Of a stretch of DNA of 64,000 bases, positions 17,375 to 25,494 are shown one piece after another; position 1 is the stretch's first letter; every line of letters starts with the position of its first letter. Source of the DNA: Desulfovibrio ferrophilus (GTDB taxonomy: Bacteria; Desulfobacterota; Desulfovibrionia; Desulfovibrionales; Desulfovibrionaceae); NCBI RefSeq assembly GCF_003966735.1, contig NZ_AP017378.1, positions 3,430,905-3,494,904 of the forward strand, in the 5' to 3' direction. The notes beneath the pieces were generated by a model. The model saw nothing but the letters and a program-made list of their open reading frames with translations. It made no database searches and was not told where the DNA came from. Both the position numbers and the translations under genes were made by a program.

Positions 17375-18229
17375 ATGAAAGCAACTGTTCTGGTGGATAA
17401 TAATACGATTATCGACAGGTATTTCTTGGGTGAACCCGGCTTGTCCGTACTGGTCGAAGTGGACGGGTTGCGGGTGTTGCTCGATTGCGGATATTCCGGG
17501 GTGTTCATCGAGAATGCCCGGCGCATGAATATTGACCTGTTGCATCTTGATTGGCTGGTACTGTCCCATGGGCACCTGGACCATACCTGGGGGTTGGTGG
17601 ACCTGATCCGTCTGTATACCGAGGCTGGCATCAACGGCATCGATCTTTCTCGCCCTCGGTTGCTGGCGCACCCGGAAGCTCTGGTGACGCGTCTTGCTAA
17701 CAAGATTCCCGAGATTGGTTCACTCATCGGGCAGGATAAGTTGGCGCGGCATTTTGATATGGCCCCGTCACGTGAGCCACAGTGGCTTTCGGAGCGACTG
17801 GTCTGGTTGGGTGAAATTCCGAGGAAATTCGATTTTGAGTATGTTGGGCCAACGGAGCGGCTGCTGGTCAGCGCTGAAGGCGAAACCGTCCCCGACGAGC
17901 TGGTTGATGATGGCGCTTTGGCCTGTGTCACGGACCAGGGGCTGGTGGTCATCAGCGGTTGTTCGCATTCGGGGGTCTGTAATATTGTGGAGCATGCCCG
18001 TGAGGTCACCGGGCAGGAACGCGTGGTGGATGTATTGGGCGGGTTCCATCTGTTGAATGCGCCTGAGGCACGGCTTCAGGCTACCGCGGATTATCTGGGT
18101 GCTTTGAATCTGGAGAGTCTGCACGCCTGCCATTGTACTGATTTGGCAGCCCGGATTTGCTTGGCTCGGACCTGCCCCGTGCGCGAAACCGGATCAGGAT
18201 TGGTGTTGGAATACCCTACGAACCAGTAG
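17375..18229 (+). CDS. Metallo-beta-lactamase-fold hydrolase (COG1237 type)
   Basis: The 284-residue protein begins MKATVLVDNNTIIDRYFLGE and carries the metal site SHGHLDHTWG, a second His/Asp set including SGCSHSGVCNI, and HACHCTD near the end. It belongs to the MBL group that includes dihydropterin-ribofuranosyl-aminobenzene-phosphate synthase-like proteins of methanogens, but in bacteria the substrate is unknown. The ATG at 17375 follows GGAGGG. It is divergent from the 53-codon ORF and followed by the His-rich gene 120 nt later. Confidence 0.85.
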   Translation: MKATVLVDNNTIIDRYFLGEPGLSVLVEVDGLRVLLDCGYSGVFIENARRMNIDLLHLDWLVLSHGHLDHTWGLVDLIRLYTEAGINGIDLSRPRLLAHPEALVTRLANKIPEIGSLIGQDKLARHFDMAPSREPQWLSERLVWLGEIPRKFDFEYVGPTERLLVSAEGETVPDELVDDGALACVTDQGLVVISGCSHSGVCNIVEHAREVTGQERVVDVLGGFHLLNAPEARLQATADYLGALNLESLHACHCTDLAARICLARTCPVRETGSGLVLEYPTNQ

Positions 18230-18255
18230 CCGAGTATACGATTTTTTGAAGCGTG

Positions 18256-18276
18256 ACACCTTTGTTTGGATGGTGT
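18256..18276. promoter_or_regulatory. Weak inverted repeat upstream of the His-rich gene
   Basis: ACACC (18256-18260) and GGTGT (18272-18276) are separated by 11 nt, about 75 nt before the His-rich start codon. It could be a metal-regulator site but matches no consensus I can name with confidence. Confidence 0.2.
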
Positions 18277-18349
18277 ATCGTGCCTCTAAATTTCTGGAAG
18301 GCTGCGGCTTTCCTCTGCCCGGAACCGAGGAAGGATAAGGAGAATCTGT

Positions 18350-18658
18350 ATGTGCAAAGGTTGCGGTTGCGGCCCTCAAAAGCCCAGCAAGTTTAAGCAA
18401 TTGATGGATAAGAACGAGCATTCGCACAGCCATGATCACGACCATGACCATAGCCATGAGCACGGTCATTCTCATGATCATGACCACGATCATCATCACC
18501 ACCACGACCATGATCATTCTCATGACCATGTCCACGCCCATAGCCATGATCACGACCACGACCATGACCATAGCCATGAGCACGGTCATTCTCATGATCA
18601 TGACCACGATCACCATCATCACCACGACCATGATCATTCTCACGACCACAAGCACTAG
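18350..18658 (+). CDS. Histidine-rich metal-binding protein with HypB-like CxxCGCG start
   Basis: Of 102 residues, 44 are His. The N-terminus MCKGCGCG matches the high-affinity nickel motif CxxCGC(G) found at the start of E. coli HypB, but no GTPase domain follows. After a 15-residue lysine-rich linker the chain alternates His with Asp, Ser, Glu or Gly to the end, with two HHHHH runs. The tail is built from a 40-residue unit repeated twice. There is no signal peptide, so it is a cytoplasmic metal (probably Ni, perhaps Zn or Co) store or chaperone. The ATG follows AAGGAG. Function is inferred. Confidence 0.85.
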   Translation: MCKGCGCGPQKPSKFKQLMDKNEHSHSHDHDHDHSHEHGHSHDHDHDHHHHHDHDHSHDHVHAHSHDHDHDHDHSHEHGHSHDHDHDHHHHHDHDHSHDHKH

Positions 18659-18660
18659 CG
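18421..18660 (+). repeat. 120-bp tandem duplication inside the His-rich gene
   Basis: Two units, 18421-18540 and 18541-18660, align with an exact 120-bp offset. The stretch 18441-18528 differs from 18561-18648 at only a few, mainly silent, positions. Because 120 is a multiple of three the duplication keeps frame and doubles the His tail. High identity suggests a recent event or ongoing copy-number change. Confidence 0.85.
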
Positions 18661-18716
18661 ATTGATTGTTGCTGCGCGAGGCCTTTGGGCTCTCAGCACT
18701 AGATAAGAAGAAATAA

Positions 18717-18750
18717 AGGCCCCACTCCATTACTGGAGCGGGGCCTCGTC
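18717..18750. terminator. Terminator between His-rich and autotransporter genes (copy 1)
   Basis: AGGCCCCACTCC pairs with GGAGCGGGGCCT over a six-base loop (ATTACT), preceded by AATAA on one side. Convergent genes on both sides can use it. A near copy is at 22025-22060. Confidence 0.75.
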
Positions 18751-18831
18751 GCGTAGGGGGAGGCGCTTGTGCCTGACCCTTGGGCGAGACGGAACCGCCA
18801 GCCATCGATGTGCCGGCGGTTTCGAGGGGGG

Positions 18832-21291
18832 CTAGAATTCCAGGCGCAGGTTGGCGGTCAGACCGTGGGACTCGCTGTGGTCGCTGAACTCTCCGGCATA
18901 GGCCAGGGTGAAGGTCGCGTCGCCCTCACGCAGGGACAGACCCAGGTCCAGCCCTAGACGGTCGTCGTCATTCTCCTGAGTGGCCTCGGCGGCGGAGGTG
19001 CCCAGGGTCTGGCGCACAGTCATGTCGTTGCCGCCCAGGTCATGCGACCAGGACAGGCGGGCGTAGGGGCTGAGTGTGGTTTCTCCGACTTCGAAGTTGC
19101 CGCGCAGCCTGAGGCCTACAATGCTTTCCACAAAAAGCTTGTCGAAGTCGTCGTACTCCGCTGCGTTGGTGGCATCGGTTTCCGAGAAGCCGCCACGGTA
19201 GAGCCAAGTCGTGTTCAGGCCCAGTTCGGGGGAAAGCTCCCAGGTTTCGTTCACGGTCCAGGCATAGGAAGCCAGCAGCTGGTTGCTGAGCATCTGGCTG
19301 TCGTAGTCGCCCTTGGCCATCTCGCCCAGACCCGCGTTGCGCTTGGACTCGTGCTCGATGTGCGTGACGCTCAGGGTGTCGGTCAGGCGCCAATTGTCAA
19401 ATCGGTAGCCACCGTAAGCGCCCAGGGTGTACATCTGCTGGTCCTCGGAGTCGTTCTCGGCAAAGGCCAGCCCCTCGAAGTTGATGTCTGTCACGGCGTA
19501 GCCCGCGAAGACTCCAAGCATCAGGTCATCGCTCACAAAGGTGTCGGCGCCGATCTCCAGTCCGGCCATGTTGGCGCTGTAGCCCGGACCCGAGTTGAAA
19601 GCGTCGCGTTTGCTGACATTGAACATGGGTTGGACATAGATGCCGTAGCGGTCGCCATTGGAACGCCTGGACACCAGATCGATCAGCGGCTCGGACGAGG
19701 CCACCATGAATTCGCCCATCTCCTGGTTTTCGCTCAAGAGTCCGATGGTGCGGTTGCTGGGCACGCCAAGGAAGGTCTGCGCGCCTCCCATGGCCGAGGA
19801 GAGCCCCATGGAGGAGTTGTCGTACTGAGGTGCGTAGCACACGCCGGTCAACATGATCTGATCCCTCGCTCCATCAACCACTGTGGTGTTGAAGCTGAAG
19901 TTGGGGTTGCCGCTGCTCACAGAATCGAATCCGCCCGTGATGGTGGCTGCGTCGATGATGGTTTGGGTGCTGCCCAGAGCGCTGCAGGGTACATCCAATG
20001 CCAGGGTGCCGGCAACAGTGGCGGGGCCCGCCGCTGTGATGTAGGGGCCGCCGCTGTTGTTCAGGGTCAGGGCCAGGGTGGTGCCCGCGGCCTGGGTATA
20101 ACTGCCCGTAGTGGAAACGGTCACGCCTTTGGCAAGGGTCAGGGTGCCGCCGTCCAGGTTTAAGTCTGTGGGCGCTGCGATCGCTCCCGCCAGGGTCCAG
20201 GTCCCGGTACCGGTTTTGTGGATTTGCCACCAGGGGCCGGTGATGTCGAAGTCGGTGGTGCCGCTGCCGTCCAGGTACAGGCGAGCGCCACCGGCAGCGG
20301 CAAACACGTCTCCAGCCAGGATGCGCGAACCGGTCTGCAAGTGGACAGAACAGCCGCCGTCGGCAGACACGGCATGGGAACCGGTGCCATAGGCCGCCAG
20401 GGTGCCGCTGTTGGTGACGGTGCTACCGCCTGTTGCCTGAAGGGCATTCGATCCCATTCCAGTTGTGCTGATGCTGCCGCTGTTGAAGGCGGTGCTGGCG
20501 CCGGCTACAGAGAGGCCGCTCGCTGCCATTCCAGCTGTGCTGATGTTGCCAGTGTTGGTGGCGGTGCATCCGCCGCTTATATTGATGCCGCTCGACATCA
20601 TCCCATATGTGCTGATCGTGCCGCTGTTGGTGACGTTGCTGGATGTACTTGCAGAGAGGCCGTGCGATCCCGTTCCATGTGTGCTGATACTGCCGTTGTT
20701 GGTCGCCGTGCAGTTGCTCACTGAATACATGCCGTGTGCAGAGCCTCCACTTGTGATGATGATTCCGCTATTTGTTGCAGTGCTTGCATCTGTAGCATAA
20801 ATGCCATGTGCCATTGAGTTGTTAGTTGATATGCTTCCGCTACTATATGCTGTGGAGTGCCCATCAGCTCTGATTCCGCATGAATTTGAAACGATCGTGG
20901 TGATGCTGCCACTATTTGTCGCTGTACTGTAGTCCAGCAAGTGTATGCCGTTTGAATTTGCGCCCTGTGTGCGGACGGTGCCATTGTTGGTCGCTGAGCT
21001 GTGGCCGACTGCTACGAGGCCGTGCGCCGACACCATGGCAGGTGAAGTTGTGCTGACTGTTCCGCTGGCAGCGTTGATGATGTTCTGTGTCGTGATTGCC
21101 TGCATGCCATCTGCGTTTGTTGTCGTCACGGTACTGTAGTTGACCCAGTTTCCGGTGAGGGTGCTGGTCACCGGGGTGGTGTTGTCTGCGGCAAAGGCGG
21201 GATTCGTACCAAAGGTCATGGACAGGAATGCGATGAAAACGGCTCGTGCCCCAAGCCGCGCGATTCGCTTAATATGAAAAATGTGGTTCAT
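18832..21291 (-). CDS. Autotransporter (type Va) with repeat passenger
   Basis: The 819-residue protein has a signal peptide (cleavage near NPAFA/AD), a passenger with nine tandem 24-residue repeats (about residues 99-314, pattern TATNSGxIxTxGxxxxGIxxxxGS), a PxTDLNLDGGTLTLAKG-type beta-helix tail, and a C-terminal beta-barrel from about residue 555 (RYGIYVQPMFNVSKRDAF) to the terminal LRLEF. The terminal Phe is the Bam signal. The repeats should form a beta-helix exposed at the cell surface, likely an adhesin. The start at 21291 follows GGGGGGAG; an upstream extension to 21342 lacks support. Confidence 0.9.
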   Translation of the reverse strand: MNHIFHIKRIARLGARAVFIAFLSMTFGTNPAFAADNTTPVTSTLTGNWVNYSTVTTTNADGMQAITTQNIINAASGTVSTTSPAMVSAHGLVAVGHSSATNNGTVRTQGANSNGIHLLDYSTATNSGSITTIVSNSCGIRADGHSTAYSSGSISTNNSMAHGIYATDASTATNSGIIITSGGSAHGMYSVSNCTATNNGSISTHGTGSHGLSASTSSNVTNSGTISTYGMMSSGINISGGCTATNTGNISTAGMAASGLSVAGASTAFNSGSISTTGMGSNALQATGGSTVTNSGTLAAYGTGSHAVSADGGCSVHLQTGSRILAGDVFAAAGGARLYLDGSGTTDFDITGPWWQIHKTGTGTWTLAGAIAAPTDLNLDGGTLTLAKGVTVSTTGSYTQAAGTTLALTLNNSGGPYITAAGPATVAGTLALDVPCSALGSTQTIIDAATITGGFDSVSSGNPNFSFNTTVVDGARDQIMLTGVCYAPQYDNSSMGLSSAMGGAQTFLGVPSNRTIGLLSENQEMGEFMVASSEPLIDLVSRRSNGDRYGIYVQPMFNVSKRDAFNSGPGYSANMAGLEIGADTFVSDDLMLGVFAGYAVTDINFEGLAFAENDSEDQQMYTLGAYGGYRFDNWRLTDTLSVTHIEHESKRNAGLGEMAKGDYDSQMLSNQLLASYAWTVNETWELSPELGLNTTWLYRGGFSETDATNAAEYDDFDKLFVESIVGLRLRGNFEVGETTLSPYARLSWSHDLGGNDMTVRQTLGTSAAEATQENDDDRLGLDLGLSLREGDATFTLAYAGEFSDHSESHGLTANLRLEF
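20350..20997 (-). repeat. Nine 72-bp (24-residue) repeats in the autotransporter passenger
   Basis: Nine consecutive units of exactly 24 residues, each with the core (T/S)ATN(S/N)G(S/T)I, encode residues 99-314. A degenerate tenth unit precedes them. DNA-level similarity is moderate, so they are older than the His-rich duplication but could still recombine. Confidence 0.85.
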
Positions 21292-21360
21292 GAGTCTCCC
21301 CCCAGGGATATTGATTGTGAGACGTGCGTCAACACACGCCAATAGTTCAGGCGTTGCGAA

Positions 21361-21378
21361 TGAGATGAAATTATCTCA
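21361..21378. promoter_or_regulatory. Inverted repeat upstream of the autotransporter gene
   Basis: TGAGAT (21361-21366) and ATCTCA (21373-21378) with a 6-nt spacer lie 70 nt before the autotransporter ATG (minus strand), a plausible operator position. Confidence 0.35.
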
Positions 21379-21480
21379 CGCATCTTGATTACGTTATGAA
21401 AACAAGACTATTGCAGGCTGAGTCATGAAGAAACTGTCGGTTTATTCATGAAGCATGGCGCAGCAATGTGGGCCTGATTT

Positions 21481-21618
21481 TCAAACGTGCAAGGGAATAT
21501 GGCCGTCGCGTTCAGCGTCCGGTGGTGGACTGCCGTAGGAAGGCATGGGTGTGATGAGAATGGACAATGCCAGAGCAACAGGCAGGAGAGCCTGTTGGCG
21601 GTGTGGAATACAGTGCAT
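21481..21618 (-). pseudogene. Signal-peptide stub, probable 5' remnant of another secreted protein
   Basis: An ATG at 21618, preceded by a GGGGGG run as for the autotransporter gene, opens a 45-codon frame. It reads as a signal peptide (MHCIPHRQQALLPVALALS..., cleavage near PSYG) followed by about 16 residues and a stop. It may be the 5' end of a deleted autotransporter copy or, less likely, a genuine small secreted peptide. Confidence 0.45.
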
Positions 21619-21639
21619 AACATCCCCCCCGGGTGTTAA

Positions 21640-21835
21640 TGACAACAGATTCTTATGAAGAAAAAGAACAATCATGCGTAATAAACATACGCGTTGCGAT
21701 AATCGTCAGAAATTTTAATTAATGCAAGTAAAAATATGAATAAAAGTTAATATTTCTAAAATTTTATAATGAAAAAAACTGCTCGATAATGTTTGTAATG
21801 CGAGTTTGCCCCTATTCAGCGTGGCTTAACTGTTT
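21640..21835. other. AT-rich intergenic stretch
   Basis: About 200 bp much richer in A+T than the surroundings, with several short A and T runs. No gene is visible. It may hold promoters for the signal-peptide stub or mark the junction of a deletion. The rest of the gap to 22630 holds a terminator copy and an autotransporter remnant, listed separately. Confidence 0.5.
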
Positions 21836-22024
21836 ATGTTGCGTGCGCAGTTATATGATGCTGTTTTTCTACTCCAAACAACAGCGTGTGAGTTCTCAAG
21901 GATGGCTGGTTTGCAGCAGAGATTCGAGCTGATCGAGGCGCGAACGGTGGGGCATGATACAGGCCAGAATTGCGCCATTGGTGACGTTGGCTCAAAGGGT
22001 GTTGATCCGCCATTTAAGACCTAT

Positions 22025-22060
22025 TGTATAAAGGCCCCGCTCCAGTACTGGAGCGGGGCC
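22025..22060. terminator. Terminator copy 2, nearly identical to that at 18717
   Basis: AAAGGCCCCGCTCCAGTACT pairs with the following GGAGCGGGGCCTT. The sequence and flanks (ending CTTGTCGCAC, compared with CTCGTCGCGT) match the first copy, and like it this one lies just downstream of an autotransporter barrel end, here a decayed one. Confidence 0.75.
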
Positions 22061-22149
22061 TTGTCGCACTGGGGTGGGCATAATGCCAACACCCTGGTGC
22101 GAGTCGAAACGACCATTCCTTTGTAGGGGGGATCGTTTCGGGGGGGGCA

Positions 22150-22425
22150 ATGAGAACTCCAAGCGTAGGTTGGCGGTCGAAACATGGGGCAAGCCATGCT
22201 CATTGAATTCGCCAACATAGCTCAAGATCAGAGTGTTGCCATTCTCGCGCAGAGATGGGCCGAGGTCAAGACCCTGAGGATTATCACCGTTCTTTTGGGT
22301 AATCCAGCAGCGGTGGTGGACAGGTATGGATGCAAGGTGAATTTGGCGTTGCTCTAGTCGTGCGTCCAGGCAAGGCGCTTGTAAGGACTCAAGCGGTTGG
22401 AGCCGGAGTCATACAATACTCTCCC
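22150..22425 (-). pseudogene. Decayed 3' end of a second autotransporter beta-barrel
   Basis: Minus-strand translation gives, in pieces, GESIV-LRL, RLSPYKRLAWTHD-stop, KFTLHPYLSTTAAG, then TQKNGDNPQGLDLGPSLREN and LSYVGEFNEHGLPHVSTANL-RLEF. These line up in order with the last 90 or so residues of the intact autotransporter (VESIVGLRLRG, LSPYARLSWSHD, LGLDLGLSLREG, LAYAGEFSDHSESHGLTANL). At least two frame changes and an in-frame TAG break it, and the stop after LEF is lost. No coding start is present. This is the relic of a tandem copy. Confidence 0.8.
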
Positions 22426-22630
22426 CGAGAGTTGTGATGAATTCTTAACTGAGGGCAAGGCTTTTGTTCTATTTAAGGAATGGAAGGCTTATGAAGAAAC
22501 TATAATAACGGATGTTTTCTGTGACTCCAGTGGATAGTGGCAGTGCTTTTGTTTTGGAAGGTTAAGAAATAGAAGGAATGCTTTTTGCTTGAGCTTGCAC
22601 CGGTGGAATACTTTTCCGAGGAGGAACATC

Positions 22631-23242
22631 ATGCAGGTTGGTGATGTGGCGAATGCTGGTTTGAATGAGGTCTTTGCGGGAATGGGCCCAAAGACCACTG
22701 CACAGGATATTGTTTTTGATCCAAGCGAAAGCAAGGGAATGGTCTCCGATGAGGGTGTCGACTCAGATGGTGCATCCAGTCAGCAGGTCGTGGATCCTGT
22801 AGCAGAAGAGGAAGCCAGGAAAAAAGCCCAGGAAAAGGCTGAACACGAAGCCAGAATGACGGTGATTCGGGATTATATTGAGACCTACGGCGCGCCTGAG
22901 GAAAAGGAACAGGACCGGGTTGCAGATACCTTTTTGAAACGGTTGCAGGAGCAGGAAGACGATAAGCGCAAGCAAGGTCTGCCCGGAAATGCCCTGCAAA
23001 CATGGGCCAATATTATTCAGGACCCTGAAGACGAGGGCAAGGTGCACGTCTATGCCGTCAAGACGGATGGCGAGGGCAAGGCCAAGATCACGCGCCACAT
23101 GGAATTCGATTCAGGAGACGGAGAGGATCGCTCGCAACTCACGGCAGAGCGTGCTCGGGCCAGGAAGGCCTATGAGGAAAGGATGGCCGACGGCAAGGCC
23201 GGAGACCGTCATGAGGATCGCAAGGATGAAAAAATAGCCTGA
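22631..23242 (+). CDS. Highly charged cytoplasmic protein of unknown function
   Basis: The 203-residue protein starts at an ATG after GAGGAGGAAC. It is rich in Glu, Lys, Asp and Arg and poor in hydrophobic residues. A helical, likely coiled-coil segment (about residues 60-130, EEEARKKAQEKAEHEARM...) leads to a short folded-looking part with KVHVYAVKTDGEGKAKITRHMEF. There is no signal peptide or membrane helix. I do not recognise a family. It is monocistronic, with its own strong terminator. Confidence 0.75.
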   Translation: MQVGDVANAGLNEVFAGMGPKTTAQDIVFDPSESKGMVSDEGVDSDGASSQQVVDPVAEEEARKKAQEKAEHEARMTVIRDYIETYGAPEEKEQDRVADTFLKRLQEQEDDKRKQGLPGNALQTWANIIQDPEDEGKVHVYAVKTDGEGKAKITRHMEFDSGDGEDRSQLTAERARARKAYEERMADGKAGDRHEDRKDEKIA

Positions 23243-23293
23243 TGTGGTGACTGATGCCATGACTCAGGCAGGCTGATGATGTTTTGAAGCAGC

Positions 23294-23326
23294 AAACGGG
23301 CGGTGATCAACGATCACCGCCCGTTT
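23294..23326. terminator. Bidirectional terminator between the charged protein and mqnE
   Basis: A perfect 15-bp stem (AAACGGGCGGTGATC, 23294-23308, with its complement 23312-23326) and a 3-nt loop lie between two convergent genes. Confidence 0.9.
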
Positions 23327-23397
23327 GCGTTGCTGATAAGGAATGATCTCAGGGAGACAGTAGCCTCCTGACTCCTCGTGGATTGATAGGTCTTTGG

Positions 23398-24453
23398 CTA
23401 GATCTCGTTAAAGAACGTGTCGCGTTCCACTGGAGTGAATCCGGACTGTTTGATGGTCTCGCGCAATTTGGTGACGGTCATGCCCTTGGGGCTGGATGCG
23501 CCAGCAGCGTGGCCGACTTTTTCTTCCACCAGGGTACCGTCGAAATCATCAGCTCCGGCATGCAGGGCCAGTTGGGCAGGTTTAACTCCAGAGAATGCCC
23601 AATAGGCCTTCAGATGGGGCACGTTGTCCAGGAACAGGCGCGAGAGGGCAATCATCTTCAGATAGTCCACGCCATCGGTGCCTTGAGCTTCCAGCGGGTT
23701 GTTGCCGGGCTGGTACTGAAGCGGGATGAAACAGATGAAGCCATTGGTACGGTCCTGCAGGTCGCGCAGTGCCGCCATGTGCTCCAGCCTGTCGCGCCAG
23801 GTCTCGATGTGGCCGAAGAGCAGGGTGCAGTTGGTCTTGATGCCCATGGTGTGCGCCAGTTCGTGAATCTCGAGCCAGACACTGCCGGGGACCTTCTCGG
23901 GGCAGAGTTTCTCGCGCAGTGCAGGGGAAAAGACTTCGGCGCCGCCGCCAGGCAAAGCGCCCAAACCGGCGTCGCGCATGTCCTGAAGCACCTGCTGGTA
24001 GCTGATGCCCTTGAGTTCTGCCAGATAGGCAACTTCCACGGCAGTGAAGGCCTTGACCGTGGCTTCGGGCCGTTCGGCTTTCACGCCAGCGATGAGTTCC
24101 AGATAATATTCATAGGGCAGCGCCGGGTTCAGGCCTCCCACGATGTGGACTTCGCGGATGGGTTCGTGGGCTCGTTCACGGATCTTGGCCTGGGCCTGTT
24201 CCACCGTGAAGGTGAACCCGGTTTCATCGCCTACGCGTTTGGAGAACGCGCAGAATCGGCAGGCGTTGGCACAGATGTCGGTATAGTTCATGTGCTGGTT
24301 GTAGACATAGTAAGCCGTGTTGCCGTAGCGCGCCTTGCGGGCCAGACCGCCAAGCTCGCCTAACGTGTGAACATCACACTTTTCGGCAAGCTCCAGAGCT
24401 TCTTCGAGGCTGATTCGGCCGCCTTCTTTGAGAGTGTCGATGGTATTCTGCAT
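23398..24453 (-). CDS. mqnE: Aminodeoxyfutalosine synthase (radical SAM)
   Basis: The 351-residue protein has the radical SAM cluster motif CANACRFCAF and the MqnE-typical HIVGGLNPALPYEYYLELI and TAVEVAYLAEL segments. It joins 3-[(1-carboxyvinyl)oxy]benzoate to SAM-derived adenosyl radical to give aminodeoxyfutalosine, an early step of the futalosine route to menaquinone. The variant NPxLPYEYY and overall length favour MqnE over MqnC. It follows sppA, from which it is separated by a terminator. Confidence 0.92.
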   Translation of the reverse strand: MQNTIDTLKEGGRISLEEALELAEKCDVHTLGELGGLARKARYGNTAYYVYNQHMNYTDICANACRFCAFSKRVGDETGFTFTVEQAQAKIRERAHEPIREVHIVGGLNPALPYEYYLELIAGVKAERPEATVKAFTAVEVAYLAELKGISYQQVLQDMRDAGLGALPGGGAEVFSPALREKLCPEKVPGSVWLEIHELAHTMGIKTNCTLLFGHIETWRDRLEHMAALRDLQDRTNGFICFIPLQYQPGNNPLEAQGTDGVDYLKMIALSRLFLDNVPHLKAYWAFSGVKPAQLALHAGADDFDGTLVEEKVGHAAGASSPKGMTVTKLRETIKQSGFTPVERDTFFNEI

Positions 24454-24523
24454 GGGTCGTCCCTTTGTTTTGTGGTGGACAGGACCATACGGCGAGGGGG
24501 GCCCTGAGTAAAGTCTTGACCAT

Positions 24524-24551
24524 GAAAAACGCCGCCCGGAGGGGCGGCGCT
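24524..24551 (-). terminator. Terminator after sppA
   Basis: On the minus strand GCGCCGCCC-CTCC-GGGCGGCGT is followed by TTTTTC, just after the sppA stop codon. Confidence 0.85.
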
Positions 24552-24579
24552 GAACTTTTACGTCCGGGGAGAGCCGTGG

Positions 24580-25494
24580 TCAGCGAATGACAACTCCACT
24601 TTCAGGCAGGTCGGTGTGCACATCCAGTCGGATGGCTCCGAGGATCTGCCTGAGCCAGGGCTCGTCCTTTTCAGGACCTTCCACCACGGGCATCCGTTTG
24701 GTTGGGTCCAGACCACAAAGGATTTTCAGTTCCTCCACGGCTTCCTCGAAGCCGCCGAGTTTGTCGACCAATCCAGCCTTGAGAGCCTGATTTCCAGTCA
24801 ACGCCCGACCGTCGGCAATGGGACGCAGAGTGTTGATATCGATCTTACGGGCCTTGGCCACGTCGGCTACAAATTGCTCGTGGATGTCGGCGATGAGCCC
24901 CATAAGATACTTACGGTCCTCAGGGGTCATGGCCCGAAATGGCGATCCGGCGTCTTTGAGCTTTCCGCTGGTAAGCGCCTGTCGCTGGATACCCAGCTTC
25001 TCGAAGAGGCCTTCGAGGTTGGACATCTCCATGATCACACCGATGGAACCGGTGATGGTGGACGGGTTGGCCATGATGAGATGCGCCGGGGCGCTGACGT
25101 AGTAACCACCCGAAGCCGCCAGTGAACTCATGGAGACCACCACTGGCTTGGCGGCAGTCAGCCGGACCACTGCATTATAGATTTCCTGGGATGGAGCCAC
25201 GGCGCCACCCGGGCAATTGACGCGTAGAACCACGCCCTTGACCGATTTGTCGTCGCGCAGTTCGCGAATCCAGGTGTTGATCTCTTCGGAGTCGGTAAGC
25301 ATTCCTTCGATACGCACGATGCCAATCTTGTCACCGTCAAAGTCCAGCGAGGACGTCTCCCCGCCGAAGAAAAAGCGAAAGGCAGCTATGACCCCCGCCA
25401 GGAGGATCATAGCTGCCAATATAAGCGTAATTCCGAACAGGAACGGGTGCTTCTGAGAGAAGCTGCTATTCCTCTTCGTCGGACTGCTGTGCAT
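24580..25494 (-). CDS. sppA: Signal peptide peptidase SppA (short form)
   Basis: The 304-residue protein has one N-terminal membrane helix (about residues 18-42) and a single S49 peptidase domain. Ser128 in SSLAASGGYY and Lys180 in SGKLKDAGSP are 52 residues apart, the spacing of the Ser-Lys dyad in the Bacillus-type SppA. It degrades leftover signal peptides in the membrane. The start lies inside the end of rpsA (29-nt overlap), so the two are co-transcribed and perhaps translationally coupled. Confidence 0.93.
   Translation of the reverse strand: MHSSPTKRNSSFSQKHPFLFGITLILAAMILLAGVIAAFRFFFGGETSSLDFDGDKIGIVRIEGMLTDSEEINTWIRELRDDKSVKGVVLRVNCPGGAVAPSQEIYNAVVRLTAAKPVVVSMSSLAASGGYYVSAPAHLIMANPSTITGSIGVIMEMSNLEGLFEKLGIQRQALTSGKLKDAGSPFRAMTPEDRKYLMGLIADIHEQFVADVAKARKIDINTLRPIADGRALTGNQALKAGLVDKLGGFEEAVEELKILCGLDPTKRMPVVEGPEKDEPWLRQILGAIRLDVHTDLPESGVVIR

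Noticed and set aside
18350-18660. The 120-bp repeats as a CRISPR-like array
   Set aside because: There are only two adjacent units with no spacers, inside a continuous coding frame.
18194-18805. A 203-codon minus-strand frame rich in Met and Val opposite the His-rich gene
   Set aside because: It is the antisense reading of CAT/CAC/GAC repeats (ATG/GTG/GTC) and only mimics a membrane protein.
20350-20997. The 72-bp repeats as CRISPR or VNTR of non-coding origin
   Set aside because: The repeats keep reading frame and protein pattern and have no unique spacers; they are passenger repeats of the autotransporter.
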